Positions 45,500 to 57,349 of a stretch of DNA of 64,000 bases are shown piece by piece (position 1 is the stretch's first letter; each line of letters opens with the position of its first letter). Made by a program: the position numbers and the translations under genes. Origin of the DNA: Symbiodinium natans (lineage: Eukaryota; Sar; Dinophyceae; Suessiales; Symbiodiniaceae); contig CAJNDS010000469.1 of NCBI GenBank assembly GCA_905221605.1, positions 743,185 through 807,184 on the forward strand, in the 5' to 3' direction. The notes below the pieces were generated by a model. That model saw nothing but the letters and a program-made list of their open reading frames with translations, had not been told where the DNA came from and searched no databases.

Positions 45500-45807
45500 G
45501 CCTGTGCGGGGTCTAAGGGGGAGAAGGGGTTGTGGGAGGCTGCCAGCTTGAGCTGCCGGAGGCTTTTCCCCATTGTCCGAAGCATAAACGCACCGGCAAG
45601 TTGCAAGGGTGCATGTTGAGTCAGGCCGGGCGAAACCCGGCAACCCCACAATCGTGCTGAGAGCATTCTGTTAAATCTGGGCCAGACAGGCACACACTTT
45701 TTTAACTTCTCATCGCAAGCAGAGCCGCAGTCTTTGCATTTTGCATTTTTCGAGCACCCCCTTGTCGGTAAAGGACTTGACTTGGTTAAATCCTGAAGAG
45801 CTTCAAG

Positions 45808-45924
45808 CTGGATTGGGAGCCCCTCATGTTGCACAGCCACCCGGACCTGGGATATGTCCTCCCAATGACGGACGAAAATGGCTGGCCCTGCAGTCTCGAG
45901 CGGATCCACGTGTGGGGGTTCTGA
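45808..45924 (+). CDS. C-terminal segment of ankyrin unit 1
   Basis: LDWEPLMLHSHPDLGYVLP then MTDENGWPCSLERIHVWGF and TGA. The frame is intact here, but upstream stops separate it from the ankyrin module, so it would need splicing. Low-complexity concerns are absent; the family is not recognised. Confidence 0.35.
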   Translation: MDWEPLMLHSHPDLGYVLPMTDENGWPCSLERIHVWGF

Positions 45925-46470
45925 GACAGGTTTCCAAGCATTGCGGAAGGGGCCAGTTGCTTGTGAGCCTGGGCCCTCGGTTTTCCATAGTCGGAGGGAA
46001 GCCCTCGTCTCTAGATGCAGAGCATGAACTTAGTCAGTCCTGTAGCATTGGAGGAAGGTAGAGGGCAGAGTTTCAGGTTGGGTTCTAGAGGCGTCCCCCA
46101 TCCCCACCCGCCAAGACGACTCACATTCTAGCATTTTCGAGTGGAAGGCTCATGTCTGTATATAAGCAAATTAAGAACCCAAGGCTACCCTAGCTCAAAT
46201 CCTCCTGGGTAGATGGGTCAGTGGAAACTAAGAAACTTAGGGTACCCTAGTGCCGGAAAACCGTTGTAGTTACATCCGGGGGCTTATGAGGGGGATCAGA
46301 TGCATTCCGAAACTCATTAGGCCTGAGGGCCTCGGCGGTTTTTGGAGTGCGTATGGCAATCACCATGGGGTATTCATTTTCGGGCACATTTGGCTGTGGG
46401 ACTTGGTTTTGAGAAACGCTGCAGGCACTTAAAACTGGGTTGGGAGCCATCCTGATATCACCCGAACCTG

Positions 46471-47021
46471 CATCGAGACTGCCTGGAAGTGCTCCTGCAG
46501 GCGGGAGCGGACAAGGCCCGTGCGGGGTGCCGGTGTTTGCACGTGGGCTCTAAAGGGGGGGGGAAGGCTGCCAGCTTCAGCCGACTTTTCCACACTCCCT
46601 TCTGCCGGAATGCCGCAAACCCACCCTGACCGCAGCATAAATGCACCAGTAAGTTGGGAGTGGATGTTGAGTCAGCCCGGGCGAAACCCTGCTTCCCCGG
46701 TCCTGCCAGTACAATCCTCCTGAGAGCATTCTGTGAAATCTGGGCCAGGCAAGCACACACTTTTTCCATCCCTTGTACCACTTGGACAATTTGGAGAATT
46801 TCTCATCACAAGCAGGGCTGCAGTCTTTGCATTTTGCATTTTCGAGCACATCCTTGTCTGTAAAGGACTTGACTTGGTTGGTACAACCCTGAATCGCTTC
46901 AAACTGGACTGGGAGCCCCTCATGTTGCACGGCCACCCGGACCTGGGATATGACCCCCCCAATGATAGACGAAAACGACTGGCCATGCAGTCTCCAGCGG
47001 ATCCAGTTTTTTGGGGTTCTG
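46471..47021 (+). pseudogene. truncated ankyrin unit 2
   Basis: Only the second half of the module remains (HRDCLEVLLQAGADK, 46471-46515). The C-terminal segment from 46904 is frameshifted by an extra C in the ACCCCCCC run near 46952. Confidence 0.6.
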
Positions 47022-47614
47022 AGACAGGTTTCCATGCCTTGCGGAAGGGGGGACCAGTTGCTTATGAGCCTGGGCCCTCGACTTTCCATAGTCGGAGGAT
47101 CTGATGTATGGGTTGAAGCCCTCGTCTCTAGATGCAGAGCTGGAACTTAGAAAGCCCTGTAGCATTGGAGGAAGGTAGGGGGTCCGGCAGGGTTTCAGGT
47201 TGGGGCTCTGACTGCTGAAGACCACACAAACGTGACGCAATCGCCAGACATGGACTGAAGGGTGCCCTCGATCTGGGGCGTTCTTTGAGGCGTCGCAAGA
47301 TACTCAGTTTTGTTTACCGCAAAAGAGTGCAGCAACAGTGGGCACTCGCGAGCCCCGCCCGCCAGGAGGCCCGTGACGAAGATGGCAGGGGCCTCGGAGG
47401 GACGGGTTGCTGGCAGAGCTTGGAGTTGATGAGAGTTGGAGAAGTTGAGAAGTTGTACCAAGTTGGAGAGACTCAGAGAAGGCTGTAGTGCATCCCGCAT
47501 CCGACTTGTGCGAGTTTCCCGTTGCCTTCATGGGGGTCCTGAAGGCCTGGGAAGTCCGACGCCTCTGTCACGTGGGCGAAGGTGTAGAGAGAGATGCCCC
47601 CCCGAGTCCGAGGC

Positions 47615-48127
47615 CGGACGGCGCTGATGCTCGCTGCCCAGTTTGGCCACCGAGACTGCCTGGGAGCGCTCCTGCAAGCGGGAGCGGACAAGGCCTGTGC
47701 GGGGTCTAAGGGGGAGAAGGGGTTGTGGGAGAGCTGCCGGAGGCTTTTCCCCATTGTCCGCAGCATAAATGCACCGGCAAGTTGCAAGGGTGCATGTTGA
47801 GTCAGGCCGAAACCCGGCAACCCCACAATCCTGCTGAGAGCATTCTGTTAAATCTGGGCCAGACAGGCACACACTTTTTTTCCATACGACTTGGACAATT
47901 TGGTGCAACTTCTCATCGCAAGCAGAGCCGCAGTCTTTGCATTTTGCATTTTCGAGCACCCCCTTGTCGGTAAAGGACTTGACTTGGTTAAACCCTGAAG
48001 AGCTTCAAGCTGGATTGGGAGCCCCTCATGTTGCACAGCCACCCGGACCTGGGATATGTCCCCCCCAATGACGGACGAAAATGGCTGGCCCTGCAGTCTC
48101 GAGCGGATCCACGTGTGGGGGTTCTGA
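47615..48127 (+). pseudogene. ankyrin unit 3, frameshifted
   Basis: The module at 47615-47692 is open (RTALMLAAQFGHRDCLGALL). The C-terminal segment from 48010 has one more C than unit 1 in the run near 48060, which breaks its frame. Confidence 0.6.
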
Positions 48128-49273
48128 GACAGGTTTCCAAGCATTGCGGAAGGGGCCAGTTGCTTGTGAGCCTGGGCCCTCGGTTTTCCATAGTCGGAGG
48201 GGAAGCCCTCGTCTCTAGATGCAGAGCATGAACTTAGTCAGTCCTGTAGCATTGGAGGAAGGTAGAGGGCAGAGTTTCAGGTTGGGTTCTAGAGGCGTCC
48301 CCCATCCCCACCCGCCCAAGACGACTCACATTCTAGCATTTTCGAGTGGAAGGCTCATGTCTGTATAGAAGCAAATTAAGAACCCAAGGCTACCCTAGCT
48401 CAAATCCTCCTGGGTAGATGGGTCAGTGGAAACTAAGAAACTTAGGGTACCCTAGTGCCGGAAAACCGTTGTAGTTACATCCGGGGGCTTATGAGGGGGA
48501 TCAGATGCATTCCGAAACTCATTAGGCCTGAGGGCCTCGGCGGTTTTTGGAGTGCGTATGGCAATCACCATGGGGTATTCATTTTCGGGCACATTTGGCT
48601 GTGGGACTTGGTTTGTTAAAAAACGCTGTAGGCACTTAAAACTGGGTTGGGAGCCATCCTGATATTGCAGAGCCAGCCTCAAGACGAACCCCCCCCCCCC
48701 GCCCAACCCGAACCTGGGTTATGGCCCCAACCAAGGCCGAACATGACCGTGTCTCTGTCTCCAGGTGCATGAGCTTAAGCCTTTAGCGAGCCCCATGCCC
48801 ATAGCCTTAGGGGAGGCGAAGCCATTGAGGCTCTTTGGCAAAAGCAGTTTGACGCCACAGACGGGGCTGTGCGGGATAGCGAGGAACACAATCACCACAC
48901 ACACTCACCAAGATACCTAGTGTACGGTGCCCTCGATCTGGGGCGTTCTTTGAGGTGTCGCAAGATACTCAAGTTTTTTTCAACGCAAAAGAGTGCAGCA
49001 ACAGTGGGCGCCTCTCCTGCCGCCACATTCGGGAGCCCCACCCGCCAGGAGGCCCATAACCAGTGGGGCAGGGGCCTCGGAGGGGCGGGTGCTGGCAGAG
49101 CTTGGAGTTGATGAGAGCTGGAGAAGTTGAGAAGTTGTACCAAGTTGGAGAGACTCAGAGAAGGCTGTAGTGCATCCTGCATCCGACTTGTGCGAGTTTC
49201 CATTGCCTGGCGAGTCCGACGCCTCTGTCACGTGGGCGAAGGTGTAGAGAGAGATGCCCCCCGAGTCCGAGGC

Positions 49274-49873
49274 CGGACGGCGCTGATGCTCGCTGCCTTT
49301 AATGGCAAGCGAGACTGCCTGGAAGCGCTCCTGCAAGCGGGAGCGGACAAGGCCCGTGCGGGGTGCCGGTGTTTGCACGTGGGCTCTAAAGGGGGGGAAC
49401 TGGTTGTGGAAGGCTGCCAGCTTCAGCTGCCGGAGACTTTTCCACACTCCCTTCTGCCGGAATGCCGCAAACCCACCCTGACCGCAGCATAAATGCACCA
49501 GTAAGTTGGAAGTGGATGTTGAGTCAGCCCGGGCGAGACCCTGCTTCCCCGGTCCTGCCAGTACAATCCTCCTGAGAGCATTCTGTGAAATCTGGGCCAG
49601 GCAAGCACACACTTTTTCCATCCCTTGTACCACTTGGACAATTTGGAGAATTTCTCATCACAAGCAGGGCTGCAGTCTTTGCATTTTGCATTTTCGAGCA
49701 CATCCTTGTCTGTAAAGGACTTGACTTGGTTGGTACAACCCTGAATCGCTTCAAACTGGACTGGGAGCCCCTCATGTTGCACGGCCACCCGGACCTGGGA
49801 TATGACCCCCCCAATGATAGACGAAAATGACTGGCCATGCAGTCTCCAGCGGATCCAGTTTTTTGGGGTTCTG
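49274..49873 (+). pseudogene. ankyrin unit 4, frameshifted
   Basis: The module 49274-49351 reads RTALMLAAFNGKRDCLEALL. The C-terminal segment from 49756 is frameshifted at the same poly-C run as unit 2. Confidence 0.6.
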
Positions 49874-49989
49874 AGACAGGTTTCCATGCCTTGCGGAAGG
49901 GGGGACCAGTTGCTTATGAGCCTGGGCCCTCGACTTTCCATAGTCGGAGGGGAAGCCGTCGTCTCTAGATGTAGCATTGGAGGGAAGTA

Positions 49990-50780
49990 GGGGGCAGAGT
50001 TTCAAGTGGGGCTCTGACTGCTGAGGACCACACACAATCACTAGACATGGACTGAAGGGTGCCCTCGATCTGGGGTGTCCTTTGAGGCGTCACAAGATAC
50101 TCATTTTCCCGAAAACCCGCGAAAACCGAGCCCCACCAAGGCGACAATGCGCCGCTCGCTGAAAGTGGTGCGCGTTGAGTAATGCCAAGCGAAACCCGGC
50201 AACCCTGGTCCTGTCACACACCTACTAGGCTGCGTACAAACCTCTTTCCATATGACGTGGATAATTTATATAAGTTGGAGCATCTTCTCGACGACATCCA
50301 AACAGAGCCGCAGTCTTTGGCCCAAATTTGGCTGTATAGGACTTGGTTGTAGTACTTTGCACAAACAAAGGGTCGCGACCCCCTCGTTTTGAAGAGCCGT
50401 CTCGCGTGTGTGGGTTCCGAGACAGGTTTCGAAGGTCTACAGAAGGGTCTGATTTGGATGCCAAGCCTGGGCCCCCCATCTTTGACATCAGCCGGAGGGT
50501 CTGATATCTCGGTAGTGAGCCCTGCAGTATTTTGGGAAGAAGGGGAGGGGGTGTCCCTTTGGCAAACCCAATTTTGGCTGTGGAACCCAACTGACCTTCT
50601 GCCCCCTCAGCACACCTTCCATGCCCCTATTGCATGCCAAAAATCGGGATTACAGTAAAACCACTGTATAGGAAACCATTGCATAAGAACAAAAGCGTAT
50701 AAGAAACTAAGAGCCTGGATCCAGGGATTTTGGGCGATTTGCGGCTTTGGCAAAATCAGTTTGAAGCCACAGACGGGGCT
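49990..50780. other. partial unit start and unassigned sequence
   Basis: A unit start (GGTGCCCTCGATCTGGGG at about 50058) breaks off at about 50110. The rest has diverged pieces of the unit middle region and no ankyrin module. Confidence 0.5.
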
Positions 50781-51199
50781 GTGATAGTGAGGAACACAAT
50801 CACCACGCACTCACCATACCTAGACTGAAGTGTGCCCTCGATCTGGCGTGTTCTTTGAGGCGTCGCCAAGATACTCTTCTTTTAAACGCAAATAGAGTGC
50901 AGCAACAGTGGGCGCCTCTCCTGCCGCCACACTCGGGAGCCCCACCCGCCAGGAGGCCCGTTGCGAACGTGGCAGGGGCCTCGGAGGGACGGGTGCTGTC
51001 AGAGCTTGGAGTTGATGAGAGTCGAGAAGTTGAGAGAAGTTGTACCAAGTTGGAGAGACTCAGAGAAGGCTGTAGTGCATCCCGCATCCGACTTGTGCGA
51101 GTTTCCATTGCCTCCATGGGGGTCCTGAAGGTCTGGGGAGTCCGACGCCTCTGTCACGTGGGCGAAGGTGTAGAGAGAGATGCCCCCCGAGTCCGAGGC

Positions 51200-51277
51200 C
51201 GGACGGCGCTGATGCTCGCTGCCTTTAATGGCAAGCGAGACTGCCTGGAAGCGCTCCTGCAAGCGGGAGCGGACAAG
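51200..51277 (+). CDS. ankyrin module, unit 5 (unit interrupted downstream)
   Basis: RTALMLAAFNGKRDCLEALL then QAGADK. The same unit is split at about 51579 by an AT-rich insertion, and its C-terminal segment at 52262 carries a deletion, so this copy is probably non-functional. Confidence 0.55.
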
Positions 51278-51578
51278 GCCCGTGCGGGGTGCCGGTGTTT
51301 GCACGTGGGCTCTAAGGGGGGGGAAGAGGTTGTGGTGTGGACCCCTTCTGCCGGAATCCCGCAAACCCTACCCTGACCGCAGCATAAATGCACCAGTAAG
51401 TTGGAAGTGGATGTTGAGTCAGCCCGGGCGAAACCCTGCAACCCCGGTCCTGCCAGTACAATCCTCCTGAGAGCATTCTGTGAAATCTGGGCCATGCAAG
51501 CACACACTTTTTCCATACCACTTGGACAATTTGGAGAACTTCTCGTGACAAGCAGGGCTGCAGTCTTTAGCCATTCTA

Positions 51579-52186
51579 CTCAATATACATTCACAACATC
51601 TTAAACAACATCCAACACATCCAAATGTAAATTTTGCACATTTATTTTGACTTGCTTTAGTTTTATTTTCCAAATATTTTAATGATCCCCTTATTACCCT
51701 ATGTGAATGTCCAAATGCAATTACATGTAAATATTTTCGTTGAGCAAACAACCATAATGCAAATTCTTGTAACCTTTGTTGTGCAGTTTTTATCACTTGC
51801 ATCACCTTTATAATATTTTGTTGATAGTCTTTCATCATAAAATTTTTCCATATTATATTTACCATTTAATAATGTTGATTGTCTTTCATGTCGACTTAAA
51901 ATACAAAATTACCATGTGATTTACCATTAACACCAACTATACAACAAAATATGAGTGGATCACCATTGCCATCACCATCTTTACAATCAAAAAGTGTTTG
52001 TATGAGTACAGTACCAACAACATACAGTTGGTATAAATATATTAATCAAAATGAAATGTGTTTAAATCAATTTATGGAGGCTTTAGTTTCTGAATTTAAT
52101 GTTGAGGTATGTTACATGTATTTGTATATGTACATATATGTGTTGAACATCTGTTTCAGTTGTGCCAGGATATTTATAAATTTTAT
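51579..52186. mobile_element. AT-rich insertion inside ankyrin unit 5
   Basis: Sister units read GCAGTCTTTGCATTTTGCAT then TTTCGAGCAC without a break. Here GCAGTCTTTA is followed by about 608 AT-rich bases and then TTGCATTTTTTCATTTTCGA. The insert has no terminal inverted repeats and holds pieces of two divergently oriented genes. It could be captured foreign or filler DNA, or an assembly chimera. Confidence 0.75.
51580..51865 (-). pseudogene. choline-transporter-like (CTL/SLC44) fragment
   Basis: On the minus strand from 51865 the frame reads MVNIIWKNFMMKDYQQNIIK and later YLHVIAFGHSHRVIRGSLKY, LENKTKASQNKCAKFTFGCV and GCCLRCCECIL, then runs out at the left edge of the insertion into ankyrin-unit sequence. 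The order IAFG, a short gap, R-x-x-LKYLE-x-K-x-K-x-x-QNK-x-AKF and a CxxCC-x-xCCE cluster is that of the SLC44 family just after a membrane helix. A run of residues usually found between IAFG and RVIR seems missing. Truncated at the insertion border, so not functional here. Family call from memory; no search was run. Confidence 0.5.
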
Positions 52187-52189
52187 TGC
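51951..52189 (+). CDS. AT-rich gene fragment with a standard GT-AG intron
   Basis: Exon 51951-52106 starts at ATG and reads MSGSPLPSPSLQSKSVCMST, then TYSWYKYINQNEMCLNQFME and ALVSEFNVE. A 53-base intron (GAG|GTATGT ... TGTTTCAG|TT, 52107-52159) follows, then LCQDIYKFYC up to the insertion edge. It diverges from the SLC44 fragment by under 100 bases. The short AT-rich canonical intron and base composition are unlike the surrounding genes. Product unknown; truncated. Confidence 0.5.
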
Positions 52190-52440
52190 ATTTTTTCATT
52201 TTCGAGCACATCCTTGTCGGTAAAGGACTTGACTTGGTTGGTACAACCCTGAATCGCTTCAAACTGGATTGGGAGCCCCTCATGTTGCAGATATGCCCCC
52301 CCCGCGGATCCACGTTTGGGGGTTCTGAGACAGGTTTCCATGCATTGGGGAAGGGGGCAGTTGCTTATGAGCCTGGGCCCTCGACTTTCCACAGTCGGAG
52401 GGTCTGATATATGGGTTGAAGCCCCCGTCTCCAGATGCAG

Positions 52441-52767
52441 AGCTTGAACTTAGTCAGCCCGGGCGCGTGGGACTCTGGAACGCACGGGTTTGGCGCCGTC
52501 TATAGTGTCCAAAGCCACGACCTTTCAACCCTATGTGGGTCCTCAGCTCAAAAGCCTCCAAACCTGAATGCCTTCAAACCGAAGCTGCAACCTTAGAATA
52601 GCAACAAATGCCGCCCTGCAACCACGCCACGGGGCCCGCAGCCACGCCGAGGGAAAGGCTATCCGCCCATGAGCCATCGTGTCAGGCTGTCGAAAACCAA
52701 GGCCGCTGATGCTCCTGATGCGCGTCCCGCGGTCCCGGGCTGAACCCGCTGATGCTCATGATATTGG
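52441..52767. other. no gene seen
   Basis: Unique spacer between the ankyrin unit and the direct repeat. Confidence 0.5.
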
Positions 52768-53985
52768 GGGGGTCCGTGGCTACCCCAAACATTACGCAAA
52801 TTAACACCAAAATTGGTGGGGGCTGCGGCACTGCCGTCCAGCCTATGGGTCTACGCACAGGGCTAGTTCGATTAGCGCGGAATAAATCCCGTGTTACACA
52901 GTTTCGCGACAGGGTCAGCCATGGCGGCGTTGTGTTCGAGTAGTGCTAGACCCCCCAGTCGTACACCCGACGCCGCGGGATCCTCCTTTTCGTGGTTGAC
53001 AGCGTTTCTGCATGCGTGGTCGGGATTGAGCCGGGGAGAGGCGCGTTGGGTTGGGGGGGGAGTGGAGGGGATGGAGGGGGTGGGGCGGCGGATGGTGGAT
53101 GGAGGGGGGCAAGTGGCATGCCGTGGGGCGGACACAGAAAATCCTTCGAATTTCAGTGACGTCGACCCTCCGGGGTCGGCGGATCTGGGATCCAAGCCCT
53201 CCCCTTGCTCTCGGCCCCCCTGCTGCCCTCCCAAAAGGAAGCGAAGAACAACGACGGCCGGAGCCTGGGAGTCACTTCTAGGGTTTGTGCGGTAGAAAGT
53301 TGCCAGCAAGACTAGGTGGCCCCCACAGGTTTTGGAGCTCTTGCTGTCCGCGCCCTCTTAAAGCTCTTAAGGCAAGACGGCGCTGGATGAGGCGGCTGAC
53401 GAGGCGGAGTCGGATTTTGGATTGGGGGAGAGCTGGGGCTTCCTCGGACCTGTCCCTTGTGGCATCTATCTTGATTCTAGGAACATCGAGCACCTTCCAC
53501 AAACCCTGTTTCAAAGCCCCTACGATCCATATAGCGTACGAACCTAAATCATGAACCCTAAATCCATCTATGTCCCAGCTCAACCCAAAACCCTTCATCC
53601 TGATCCCCCCCAGTCTCCATACTCTCCGGCAACAATCCCAGGAGTGCAGGCAGATCCTGAGCCCCAGCCTTGGTTGCGTCGCGCTTCTGTTGCGGCGTCT
53701 TTTTGGGGCCTGGTTTTGGGCCTTTTGAGGGTTCAGGGCAAATGCAACCTTTACAACTCTTAAGAGATCTTGGGAGCCAAGCTGCCTTCCCCTCACGTAA
53801 GTGATCAACCGTGGGGGCAGAGTAATATCTTCAACTTCTGCGGAGGCCGTTCGTGTGGAAGGGAAATGTTCGAGTTTATGGAAACTCACCCTTGCCCCTT
53901 CCGGCATGTTGACGGCGTGTGTGCAGGGGTTTGGGCAGAACAATACAACATCTCAATTTTCCGAGTGCTCCCATGCGCGTGAAAG
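52768..53985. repeat. 1.2-kb direct repeat, copy 1
   Basis: Shares nearly its full length with 57474-58797, including GATTAGCGCGGAATAAATCC, TCGACCCTCCGGGGTCGG and TTGGTTGCGTCGCGCTTCTG. It lacks the 144-base insert of copy 2. Open frames on both strands are not recognisable. Confidence 0.9.
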
Positions 53986-54099
53986 GTCGCATTGGGACTC
54001 CGCATGTAGGAATGTACGGTAGCCTGGAGCGCCACAGTGTTTTAGCCGTCAACTGCTCCTATAGTAAAGATCCCCCACGCGCCGCTGTTTAGATGAGGG

Positions 54100-54174
54100 C
54101 CGGCGCTGCACCGGGCTGCCGCCGCGGGCGACCTGGCGGCCCTCAAAGAGCTGCTGGACCAGGGACAGGACAAG
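54100..54174 (+). CDS. ankyrin exon, paralogue of 41116-41204
   Basis: PALHRAAAAGDLAALKELLD then QGQDK, clearly homologous to the exon at 41116 (PALHLAAATGDVEVLRELLD). A further charged frame at about 54464-54590 (SHEAAKGCKFRGVRVLLK) may be a degenerate next repeat. Confidence 0.55.
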
Positions 54175-54615
54175 GCGCCCATCACGGCGCCTTTCTTTGC
54201 ATTTTCGGCGCTGGTCAATTTGGGGGTTTCTGGGGAACTTCTTTGGGATTAGGCCAGCTCAGTCTGAGTGAGGCCCTGTTTCCCCTTCGCTTGTTCCAAA
54301 AAACTCAGCTAGAAAGGCTGCAGGCTTTATGGGGGGCTTCAGGCCTTGTAAGGTGGCCTCAGCTCAGGAAGGCAAGACTGCTTGGGGGCCTTGGCTTCGG
54401 GCCAGATGGTTTCGGGAGCTTGAGGTCATCCTCCCGTTCTGAAGCTTTGCGGGCCGGAAGGTCATGAGCCACGAAGCCGCGAAGGGGTGCAAGTTCCGCG
54501 GGGTGCGCGTTCTGCTCAAGCCCCCCGGAGCCAGAACTTTGCAGAACGAGTGCTGCCTACGTGCTGGCAAGTGCGGCCCTCCGCAAAAAGCCCCCCACCC
54601 CTTCCCCTAATATTT

Positions 54616-54672
54616 GGACCCTAAACCCTATAAAGCCTATAACCTAAACCCTAAACCCTCAAACCCCCAACC
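54616..54672 (-). repeat. degenerate CCCTAAA array
   Basis: Five or six units with TATAAAG and TCAAACC variants. Confidence 0.85.
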
Positions 54673-54746
54673 AAGGACTCTCTGATTACTTTGGGTCCCA
54701 GAAGGCGAGAGTGTCTCACATTCAAGAGCAAATAGGACGACAATGG

Positions 54747-54787
54747 GTTCAGGGTTTAGGGTTTAGGGTTTAGGGTTTAGGGTTTCA
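54747..54787 (+). repeat. short TTTAGGG array
   Basis: Five near-perfect units. Confidence 0.93.
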
Positions 54788-55109
54788 GGCGCTCCATGCG
54801 AAGTCTCTTTTTGATTTTCCCAAGGGAAAAAACGACCACAGAACTTCGACGCCCTCTGTCTGTGGGATAGCAAGGAAATAGAGGCAACGGAGAGCTTGAA
54901 GACCGCACCATCACCACAATCACCAAAAACATGGACTGACGGGTGCCCTCAAAAGTGGGTGCGTCTCCTGCCGCCACACTCGGGAGCCCCACCTGCCAGG
55001 AGGCCCGTGGCGAACATGGCAGGGGCCTCGGAGGGGACGGGTGCTGTCAGAGCTTGGAGTTGATGTTGAGAAGTTTGAGCATCCCGCATCCTGCTAGTGC
55101 GAGTTCCCA

Positions 55110-55736
55110 TTGCCAGCATGGGGGGAGAGAGAGGCCCCCCGAGTCCGAGGCCGGACGGCACTGATGCTCGCTGCCTATTTTGGCCAGCGAGAAGGCCTGG
55201 AAGCGCTCCTGCAAGCGGGAGCGGACAAGGCCCGCGCCGGCGTGCCGGTGTTTGCGCGGGGGGGAAGGGGGGAAGGGGTTGTGGAAGCTGACAGCTTCAG
55301 CTGCCGGAGACATTTTCCACGCTCCCTTTCTGCCGGAATCCCGCAACCCCAGCTTGACCGCAGCATAAATGCACCAGTAAGCTGGAAGTGGATGTTGAGT
55401 CAGGCCGGGGCGAAACCCTGCAACCCCGGTCCTGCCAGTGCAATCCTCCTGAGAGCATTCTGTGAAATCTGGGCCAGGCAAGCACACACACTTTTTCCAT
55501 ACCAGTTGGACAATTTGGAGAACTTCTCATCGCAAGCAGGGCTGCAGTTTTGCATTTTCGAGCACATCCTTGTCTGTAAAGGACTTGACTTGGCTGGTAC
55601 AACCCTGAATCGCTTCAAACTGGATTGGGAGCCCCTCATGTTGCGCAGCCACCCGGACCTGGGATATGCCCCCCCAATGACAGACGAAAATGACTGGCCA
55701 TGCAGTCTCCAGCGGATCCACGTTTGGGGGTTCTGA
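55110..55736 (+). CDS. ankyrin-module ORF, unit 6 (208 codons, intact)
   Basis: One open frame carries both the ankyrin module (55152-55229, RTALMLAAYFGQREGLEALL) and the C-terminal segment (55620-55736, MTDENDWPCSLQRIHVWGF then TGA), with readable sequence between them, for example LLRAFCEIWARQAHTLFPYQ and SQAGLQFCIFEHILVCKGL. In units 1-5 this frame is broken. The ATG at 55110 lies in the unit and is unremarkable, so an upstream exon is possible. Function unknown beyond one ankyrin motif. Confidence 0.45.
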   Translation: MPAWGEREAPRVRGRTALMLAAYFGQREGLEALLQAGADKARAGVPVFARGGRGEGVVEADSFSCRRHFPRSLSAGIPQPQLDRSINAPVSWKWMLSQAGAKPCNPGPASAILLRAFCEIWARQAHTLFPYQLDNLENFSSQAGLQFCIFEHILVCKGLDLAGTTLNRFKLDWEPLMLRSHPDLGYAPPMTDENDWPCSLQRIHVWGF

Positions 55737-56276
55737 GACAGGTTTCCATGCATTGCGGAAGGGGCCAGTTGCTCATGAGCCTGGGCCCTCGACTTTCCAT
55801 AGTCGGAGGATCTGATATATGGGTTGAAGCCCTCGTCTCGAGTCTCTACTCTAGATGCAGAGCACTGGAGGTAGGGGCCCGGCAGGGTTTCAGGTTGGGG
55901 CTCTGACTGCTGAAGACCACACAAACGCGACACACTCACCATACCTGGACTGAAGGGTGCCCTCGATCTGGGGTGTTCTTTGAGGCGTCGAAGGATACTG
56001 ATTCTTGTTAAACGCAAATGAGTGCAGCAACAGTGGGCGCCTTTCCTGCCGCCACACTCGGGAGCCCCACCCGCCAGGAGGCCCGTGACAAGGGGGGCAG
56101 GGGGCCTCGGAGGGACGGGTGCTGGCAGAGCTTGGAGTTGATGAGAGTTGAGAAGCTGAGAAGGCTGTAGCATCCGATCCCCATTGCCTCCATGGGCGTC
56201 TTGAAGGCTGCCTGGGGAGTCCGCCGCCTCTGTCCATGGGCGAAGGTGTAGAGAGAGACGCCCCCGAGTCCGAGGC

Positions 56277-56768
56277 CAGACGGCGCTGATGTTCGCTGCC
56301 CAAGAAGGCGAGCGAGACTGCCTGGAAGCGCTCCTGCAAGCGGGAGCGGACAAGGCCCTTTCCACTCTCCCTTCTGCCGGAATCCCGCAACCCCACCCTG
56401 ACCGCAGCATAAATGCACCAGTAAGTTGGAAGTGGATGTTGTCGAAACCCTGCAACCCCGGTCCTGCCAGTGCAATCCTCCTGAGAGCATTCTGTGAAAT
56501 CTGGGCCAGGCAAGCACACACACTTTTTCCATACCAGTTGGACAATTTGGAGAACTTCTCATCGCAAGCAGGGCTGCAGTTTTGCATTTTCGAGCACATC
56601 CTTGTCTGTAAAGGACTTGACTTGGCTGGTACAACCCTGAATCGCTTCAAACTGGATTGGGAGCCCCTCATGTTGCGCAGCCACCCGGACCTGGGATATG
56701 CCCCCCCAATGACAGACGAAAATGACTGGCCATGCAGTCTCCAGCGGATCCACGTTTGGGGGTTCTGA
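56277..56768 (+). CDS. ankyrin-module ORF, unit 7 (intact)
   Basis: Same architecture as unit 6: module QTALMFAAQEGERDCLEALL, then the common middle region, then the segment ending HVWGF-stop. It is 31 codons shorter than the unit 6 interval, an exact multiple of three, so the deletions kept the frame. An ATG is present at about 56289 inside the module. Confidence 0.45.
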   Translation, partial: QTALMFAAQEGERDCLEALLQAGADKALSTLPSAGIPQPHPDRSINAPVSWKWMLSKPCNPGPASAILLRAFCEIWARQAHTLFPYQLDNLENFSSQAGLQFCIFEHILVCKGLDLAGTTLNRFKLDWEPLMLRSHPDLGYAPPMTDENDWPCSLQRIHVWGF

Positions 56769-57349
56769 GACAGGTTTCCATGCATTGCGGAAGGGGCCAG
56801 TTGCTCATGAGCCTGGGCCCTCGACTTTCCATAGTCGGAGGATCTGATATATGGGTTGAAGCCCTCGTCTCGAGTCTCTACTCTAGATGCAGAGCACTGG
56901 AGGTAGGGGCCCGGCAGGGTTTCAGGTTGGGGCTCTGACTGCTGAAGACCACACAAACGCGACACACTCACCATACCTGGACTGAAGGGTGCCCTCGATC
57001 TGGGGTGTTCTTTGAGGCGTCGAAGGATACTGATTCTTGTTAAACGCAAATGAGTGCAGCAACAGTGGGCGCCTTTCCTGCCGCCACACTCGGGAGCCCC
57101 ACCCGCCAGGAGGCCCGTGACAAGGGGGGCAGGGGGCCTCGGAGGGACGGGTGCTGGCAGAGCTTGGAGTTGATGAGAGTTGAGAAGCTGAGAAGTTGTA
57201 CCAAGTTGGAGAGACTCAGAGAAGGCATGAGAAGGCTGTAGCATCCGATCCCCATTGCCTCCATGGGGGTCTTGAAGGCTGCCTGGGGAGTCCGACGCCT
57301 CTGTCACGTGGGCGAAGGTGTAGAGAGAGAGGCCCGCCGAGTCCGAGGC

